DNA of 64,000 bases. Origin: Ianthella basta (taxonomy: Eukaryota; Porifera; Demospongiae; Verongiida; Ianthellidae). Location of the stretch: the NCBI GenBank assembly GCA_964019415.1, contig OZ025875.1, forward strand, positions 1,991,001 to 2,055,000. Reading direction: 5' to 3'. The notes under the pieces were generated by a model. That model did no database searches. It saw nothing but the letters and a program-made list of their open reading frames with translations, and was not told the origin of the DNA. Shown one piece after another: positions 57,335 through 64,000 of the stretch (the first letter of the stretch is position 1; the number at the start of each line of letters is the position of its first letter). The position numbers were made by a program, and so were the translations under genes.

Positions 57335-57838
57335 ACCCTATTCTTCGGGCGGGCGGGTTACGCAAGACCGGAAGAAAAGGGTCTGGACCCGCATAGTCTC
57401 GTTCCCAGCCCCCCAAAAGGTGGTCTGGCACATTTGCTCAATATTCTGATTAATTAAAAACTTTCGGTATGTTGCGTCACATGCATGCAAGAAGCACAAT
57501 GATTGGGGCGATTACTAGAATCGCCTTAAGGGGCGGCAACGGACATTGAGAAACTGTACCAGACCACCGTTCAAAATTGTGAAAGCGGTAAAATTGGGTA
57601 CAGTTTGATCTCATTTGATTGAATACCTAAATATGACTCACGTAGGTGAGCGAATGAAGCTGCTAAATTGCATATCGCAAGACATGGAGGCGCTTGCCAA
57701 GATTTTGGCAAGCGCCCCAAGGCCGGTATCAAATATCGAGCAAATGTGCCAGACCACCTTTCGGGCCATTGCAAAATGGCGGCCGAAAGTGGGCTAGGGA
57801 CGAGACTAGGCCCCGCACGCACCAGGGGGGTCGGACAA
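57335..57838. mobile_element. Element with inverted GGTGGTCTGGCACATTTG ends
   Basis: TTTGGGGGGCTGGGAACGAG-type text is found inverted at the two ends (57395-57465 and 57735-57838; GTGCCAGACCACCTTTC). A third related CCAGACCACC motif lies at 57560. Non-coding; class unknown. Confidence 0.45.
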
Positions 57839-58685
57839 GGTCCTGGGATTGCGCAATACCAGCACCTCAATAATTGCATTCCTGACATTCCAATCGCGTC
57901 TCCATATGTTAGCTGACTGTGCTCCAAGGCCGAATGTGCATACCCTGAGCCATGGCAGGGCCTTGTACTGCATTCGCGCCCCTGGTATGACCTGTACGTA
58001 CATAGCCAAGGAGCCATACGGTGGATTGGGCTTAATTGTCTGACCGCTTTCACGATTTAGTTTTGCAAGTTATCGCAGCGTTTCTTGAGGATTGCCAGCA
58101 CGCTTAAGCCATTTCTAGCATCCCTGCTATCAAATGTGACAAATCGTGTACAGAACTAAGACGATTGCAAGGACGTGGCTGCCGATTGCACTCCCATTGC
58201 AGAAGCAGTCAACCTATCAGTCTTGCAGTCCTGAAGTGATCAATGAGGACTCGCTACCAGCTTCTAAGGAGTCACTTCCACAGGATCACTTGCTCAGTAC
58301 TCCAGATTAGGCTCCATCTGCCTCGTAGCCAGCATCAGCGAACACTCGTACACCGGTGTTGGAAAATGCTCGCAAAACCTACCTAGATGCTGGGGAAGGG
58401 CGGGGAAGGGTCCATTTTCTAATAGCCCTTGTCCAATTGTGTGCTCAGAAGCAAAGAAACAAGCGATGCGACGTGTTTCTCGAAATATGTCTGCTCTTAG
58501 CTAGTATAGGTAAAATACACAGTAAAGAGCAGCCGAGTCGGCCATTTTGCGGATACACGTGACCTTGACCGACCCCCCTGCGCACGCACGGCTGTTTCGC
58601 ACAATATAAATGGCGGCAGTTTAGTTTGGGTTTGGGAACTGGCCTCGAGGTGCTGGGTATCTCCCTCGCAAAGACACGCGCAATA

Positions 58686-61600
58686 TATTTTAGCCTTTTT
58701 CTCCATGATCTCTTGGACAATCACTACGTTACGGCAAGGACAGGTAAGCTTGATAGTTGTTAATGTGCTTATGGTCTTAAAAGCGTTGTTCACGCCTTTT
58801 CACTTGTGATATATGGACATATACTTTCTTATGTTCAATTGCTTGTAGCGCGATTCTCCGGGGTTTCCTGCAATGATGTTATACGTTCTGGGATAGTCCA
58901 GCCATCATACAACACTGTACTGTTGAGAGTGTTCTACTGCCATTTTCCTACAACCCGTTTTAAGAGCAAATATTTTGGTTATTATTGTGAACAGTGCAGC
59001 CATCTTTGTTGGGCTGACTGCATATCAATGCTTCTTTACAGGATGCCAGATTGCATCAGAGCAGTGCATTCTTTGAAATGCAAACTGCTGTACCATGTGG
59101 CTGAAAATTTATGTACATATAGTTACTGTTGTTATACTAATAGTACTATAATGCAATTTCAACTATGCATCCTAGAAACACTCTGCATGCATGCAGCGTA
59201 GCAGTGCTGCTTTTTCAAACATTGTACTGTATTGTATAAATTGTATTGAAACATGTGTGGGGATTGCACTGCAGTTGGCTGCATGGAAAGTATCATTAAA
59301 TCAACACATTATGAACAATACTGTATAGCTAATGCATCTGATGTTAGTAGGTTGCTATAGCTATATTTTGTAATCTAATGTTTTTATCTTGTCCTTCCTT
59401 AGCTTATACCTGGTTACAACACTTCCTTTCACAAACACCCAATCAGAGCCAGATAGATATGTTGGGTGGATGTCCTCTGCAGCTGTTTCCACCCCCGGCC
59501 CCCATTCCTCTTTATACAGGTAATTGTCATTGCCAACTGGCTCATCGGGCATGCATTTAAATCCTGTTCAGCGTGTGACTTCAACTTCATCACACACCGT
59601 TGAAGAGATGCATCTCCTGCTTAGGGTGAGCTAGAACAGTTTCTCCTGTCGCTGGCGAACAAAAGTGTTGCTAAGGTGGGGACACCAGACCCCAGCAGAA
59701 GATTCCCATAGGACCTTGAGAAGCTTCCAGCTGGTCTAAAGATGCCCACAAATCATTTGAAGGATGAGTAAAGTAAATTGGGGACTTGGAACAAGATAGG
59801 GTGACCTAAACAGGGCACCACTGTTTGCCTGTATGCGAAGGAACACCCAGTCTGGTGTCACATTGACACCTGCGCTAAATACATGCAAACACAGAAGCTG
59901 TTCCCTCACTTACAAGCAATAGGCGGCGCATCATGTTAAGAAACCCTGTTACATTAGGAACCTCCCACTTTACCTTACATTTAATGCCCTGTGCCTGTGC
60001 TCCACTGCTTTCACACCCTACAGTACATGCAGCAATTACAATGGAACGAAATCCATGTTGCTGTTGCCATAACAGTTCAACATGCATGAGTGACTCAGTG
60101 AACAGTTCTTCCATGGTCACTTAAAGTAACCTTGTCACTGGTATGACACTTAGTCTCATTTGGCACAACCAGAAAGACTACCCAAACTAGCATCATTTGG
60201 GTCAGGGCAAGGATGAGCATGTGTTCTACTTGCAAATGACTGAGAAGCATGCATCAGGGCAACTACAAACATCTTGTCAGGGTAACAACTAGAAGTCAAG
60301 AGGTGATAAATATATAATTATATTGATAGTGACTGCTATCATCTCCCTTTTCAACAAGTATTTCTAGTTATCATTAGATGACACTAGTTATCACCGGGTG
60401 ATAACTAAGTTATCACTAGGTGATAACTAAGTTATCACTAGGTGATAACTACTTTAGCATACTTTAGATTCCTTTGACGTTACCATCCACATCCAATCAG
60501 TCCAATAAATCTATAATTATCATATAAATTTGGCCACATGGTACAGCAGTTTGCATTTCAAAGAATGCACTGCTCTGATGCAATCTGGCATCCTGTAAAG
60601 AAGCATTGATATGCAGTCAGCCCAACAAAGATGGCTGCACTGCACTGCTTGTAAGTGAGGGAACAGCTTCTGTGTTTGCATGTATTTAGCGCAGGTGTAC
60701 ATGTCAATGTGACACCAGACTGGGTGTTCCTTCGCATACAGGCAAACAGTGGTGCCTTGTTTAGGTCACCCTATCTTGTTCCAAGCCCCCAATTTACTTT
60801 ACTCATCCTTCAAATGGTTTGCGGGCATCTTTAGACCAGCTGGAAGCTTCTCAAGGTCCTATGGGAATCTTCTGCTGGGGTCTGGTGTCCCCACCTTAGC
60901 AACACTTTTGCTCGCCAGCGACAGGAGAAACTGTTCTAGCTCACCCTAAGCAGGAGATGCATCTCTTCAATGGTGCGTGATGAAGTTGAAGTCACACGCT
61001 GAACAGGATTTAAATGCATGCCCGATGAGCTAGTTGACAATGACAATTACCTGTATAAAGAGGAATGGGGGCCGGGGGTGGAAACAGCTGCAGAGGACAT
61101 CCACCCAACATATCTATCTGGCTCTGATTGGGTGTTTGTGAAAGGAAGTGTTGTAACCAGGTATAAGCTAAGGAAGGACAAGATAAAAACATTAGATTAC
61201 AAAATATAGCTATAGCAACCTACTAACATCAGATGCATTAGCTATACAGTATTGTTCATAATGTGTTGATTTTAATGATACTTTCCATGCAGCCAACTGC
61301 GGTGCAATCCCCACACATGTTTCAATACAATTTATACAATACAGTACAATGTTTGAAAAAGCAGCACTGCTACGCTGCATGCATGCAGAGTGTTTCTAGG
61401 ATGCATAGTTGAAATTGCATTATAGTACTATTAGTATAACAACAGTAACTATATGTACATAAATTTTCAGCCACATGGTACAGCAGTTTGCATTTCAAAG
61501 AATGCACTGCTCTGATGCAATCTGGCATCCTGTAAAGAAGCATTGATATGCAGTCAGCCCAACAAAGATGGCTGCACTGTTCACAATAATAACCAAAATA

Positions 61601-61882
61601 TTTGCTCTTAAAACGGGTTGTAGGAAAATGGCAGTAGAACACTCTCAACAGTACAGTGTTGTATGATGGCTGGACTATCCCAGAACGTATAACATCATTG
61701 CAGGAAACCCCGGAGAATCGCGCTACAAGCAATTGAACATAAGAAAGTATATGTCCATATATCACAAGTGAAAAGGCGTGAACAACGCTTTTAAGACCAT
61801 AAGCACATTAACAACTATCAAGCTTACCTGTCCTTGCCGTAACGTAGTGATTGTCCAAGAGATCACGGAGAAAAAGGCTAAA
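58686..61882. repeat. Giant inverted repeat, ~1.23-kb arms
   Basis: 58686-59918 is mirrored by 60650-61882 with only scattered differences. The spacer is ~730 bp and contains a third partial copy (60530-60645) of text from the arms (61467-61580). Both arms carry the same 131-codon frame (58806-59201 plus, 61370-61765 minus) and a ~60-codon pair. None resembles a known protein; low amino-acid complexity and Cys/Tyr richness make them doubtful genes. Outer flanks share GGCGGCAGTTTAGTTT and CGGCTGTTTCG in direct orientation. Confidence 0.85.
60350..60450. repeat. (TAGTTATCACTAGGTGATAAC)-type short palindromic tandem
   Basis: Four consecutive ~21-bp units, each a near palindrome TTATCACTAGGTGATAA, lie in the spacer of the giant inverted repeat. 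Confidence 0.7.
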
Positions 61883-61945
61883 AACAAGGCCGTCCTTCCG
61901 AATACGCCAACTGTTGGATTCCCGTTTCCAATTTACTCGCAAAAA

Positions 61946-62018
61946 CTAAGCTGCCGCCTCGAAACAGCCGTGGCACGGCTGTTTCGTATGTGTAAATGGC
62001 GGCAGCTTAGTTTTGGTT
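61946..62018. repeat. Hairpin AAACTAAGCTGCCGCC...GGCGGCAGCTTAGTTT
   Basis: 16-bp outer arms plus inner arms CGAAACAGCCGTG/CACGGCTGTTTCG. Directly outside the right arm of the giant inverted repeat; the left side (58590-58640) has one half only. Confidence 0.7.
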
Positions 62019-62184
62019 TGGAAACCTGTCAATAGTATGCGAGTTTTCACCTCGTATCGTGGAGCGAATATATTTTAACTTTGTTCTCTGTGAAAGAGGA
62101 TGCAATCCATAGGAATTTCCGTATCAAGTGAGGAGAACAATGGATAATGTGCTGTAAAGGATAAAAGCGCGTTGTTTATGCTGT

Positions 62185-64000
62185 TATGTTAGCGATATTT
62201 CGGCAAACATTTGCTCGTATTAAACGGCTCGTTGTGCGTTTCTCCGGGTTTTCCTGCCAACATGCTATGCATGTTGTGATAGTCCAACCACTCTACAACA
62301 TAGCAAAGAAGAGCTTGTTTTTGAGCTATTTTCTTACTCCATGTTTTGAGCGAAAATAAAATAGTCACATAACACAGCATGTGTATAGGGTATCTAGCTA
62401 GGTGACTACATAATGCACTTCCCCACAACCCCAGTTAGTGTGACTAAGTCTCAGTGAATTGAGAATGTCTCTGCATTGAAGTGTTCTTTAAACATACACT
62501 TCATGCATTCCAGTACGCATTGCACAGTATGTTCCCTCTAAAGTGTTGAAAATATTGTATACTGACTCTGCCCCTTGCTCACCATGGAGCCCCAATCCCC
62601 AGTGCCACCTCCTCATCATCCATGGTACAACATGATCCTCGAGAAGGTGCAACTTTGGTGTAATGCTGGCATGTGCAAGGGGATGTTTCTCGATACACTG
62701 TTAAAAAGAGGGAGTGATGATTACACCCATAATTGGTGCGAATTGGTTGCCACTGTGAGCGCACATATTTGCAGTGCGACATTCACTCCAACCATGCAGT
62801 ACACAACATACCATTTATGTGAACAGTTTGTAAGAAACTAAGCACTTCATGCATGGTACATTTCAGTAAAGATATAGTACACTACTTCTAAGATTTGCCT
62901 ACAGATAGTACACAGCATACCATCTGATGGGATTGTTAGTGGGTGACACAAAGTACATAATGGTACATTAAATTGCACACTTAGTTTGACGAGGTCCTCC
63001 CACTGTACACAACATACCATCAGGCTAAGCTGTATCCTGGGTAGCTATGTATGTACTTAGATAGCTCGTAGCATTCCAAGTAAACTCTCATCTTTGCGTG
63101 TAAATTACTTCAAAGTCTCTTAATCTATTAGAAATGATGTGAACAACAGTGTGGATACTGGTGTCAGTGTGAATGTCACACTGAAGTAATGGTGTGACTG
63201 ATCACACCCTTGGTGTGAGCACTGAGTGGTGTGACGGTCACACCATATTTTTAACAGTGTAGAACAGTAAAAATGTGTCCACACTGGCGCATGCATGCAA
63301 TCATTATGTTGCAATTGGAAGGGATCACTATTTGATATACTATGTTTTAATCAATTGATTCAATGATACATAGCTACTATTGCTGTATGGGTCTTTGCAG
63401 GCATGGATGCATGATAACATAATTCAGTGCACTGCCAGTTCATACCTATGTACTTCTATGTAACTACTTATTAATACGCAAGCCGAATTATATAGTGCTA
63501 TCACATACAATATACCTCTTTGGAAGTTCCTAGTCAGAAGTCATGCAACTGCAGCAGTTTCCAGCTGGAATAACAGTCATGAACTGTTCATGTCCTTTCA
63601 GATCAACAGCTACCTAGCTAATAGCTATACCATGCTTGCATGAAACAGTAACACATTGGAAAACCGCAGATTCAATATAGCAAAGGTAAAGCAGAAACTG
63701 CAATACAGAGACATTCTCACTTTACTGACACTTAGTCACACTAGCTGGGGTCGCGGGGAAGTGCACTGTGTAGTCACCTACCCCATACACATGCTGCACT
63801 AGTCATTAGCTGTGACTATTCTATTTTTGTTCAAAACTTGAAGTAAGAAAATGGCTCAAGAAGAAGCTTTCCTTTGCTATGTTGTAGAGTGGCTGGGTTA
63901 TCACGACATGCATAGCATTTTTGGCAGGAAAACCCGGAGAAACGCACAGCGAGCCGTTTAATACGAGCAAATGTTTGCCGAAATATCCCTAACATAACAG
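62185..64000. repeat. Second inverted pair of a related element (cut by window end)
   Basis: 62185-62440 (GCGATATTTCGGCAAACATT.. GTGCGTTTCTCCGGGTTTTC) is mirrored by 63745-64000. It resembles 58840-58990 of the giant repeat (GATTCTCCGGGGTTTCCTGC), so both are one family. The right arm runs off the window. Confidence 0.75.
62696..63259. mobile_element. CACTGTTAAAAA-type MITE, copy 3
   Basis: Cleanest copy: CACTGTTAAAAA (62696) and TTTTTAACAGTG (ends 63259), with TA on both sides (62694-62695, 63260-63261). Contains GTGTGACTGATCACACC and GGTGTGACGGTCACACC near the right end. No coding sequence. Confidence 0.8.

Noticed and set aside
58806-59201. 131-codon frame present in both arms of the giant repeat
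   Set aside because: Identity follows from the palindrome; no recognisable domain, and composition is Cys/Tyr/Leu-skewed as in AT-rich noise. Not listed as a gene.

Overview
Metazoan nuclear DNA. Coding sequence is split into short exons with GT..AG introns, mostly phase 1, and encodes extracellular modules (FN3, Ig, EGF, HRM) plus GAIN/GPS and seven-transmembrane segments. Non-coding DNA is dense with microsatellites, MITEs, fold-back palindromes and Penelope-like retroelement pieces. The exon style, compact introns and Ig/FN3 adhesion-GPCR architecture suggest a sponge. That is inference; another early-branching invertebrate is possible. No bacterial operons, CRISPR arrays or rRNA genes were seen.

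Layout. 0-2 kb: fold-back repeats, an interstitial TTAGGG tract, and a GC-rich CpG-like stretch with three CRE (TGACGTCA) sites. 2.27-7.94 kb: a 3+ copy tandem array of ~1.6-1.96-kb units, each containing a large palindrome, a 3 x ~128-bp subrepeat and an ATTAT microsatellite. 7.93-9.56 kb and 29.49-30.74 kb: one ~1.2-kb element in inverted orientation with expanded (TG/CA)n. 9.68-15.63 kb (minus): 5' part of a secreted or membrane adhesion gene (signal peptide/Cys-rich exon, EGF, split FN3). 15.8-20.0 kb (plus): Ig-domain exons, partly broken. 22.5-24 kb: a decayed duplicate matching 54.3-55.8 kb. 26.8-27.0 kb: an orphan copy of the promoter and first exon of the main gene. 30.1-34.2 kb: nested mobile elements, including a Penelope-like element (PLE) with exact 111-bp inverted ends, a 13-bp target duplication and an empty-site copy elsewhere in the window.

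34.55-44.6 kb (plus): the main gene, an adhesion GPCR reconstructed here from 15 coding exons (signal peptide, two FN3-like domains, HRM, GAIN, GPS with HL|T, 7TM). All junction phases agree and the joined frame is ~902 codons. It is interrupted by one TAG in the GAIN region, and a 2-bp frame change at the C-terminus separates a further ~167-codon open tail. 45.5-53.3 kb: a clear pseudogene paralogue of the same receptor. 56.6-57.2 kb: retroelement and zinc-finger-like fragments. 58.7-61.9 kb: a giant inverted repeat (~1.23-kb arms). 62.2-64.0 kb: a second inverted pair of a related element.

The window reads as a birth-and-death cluster of adhesion-GPCR genes, copied in both orientations and broken up by transposons. 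All gene models are hand-built from splice signals and phase, without alignment or transcript support.
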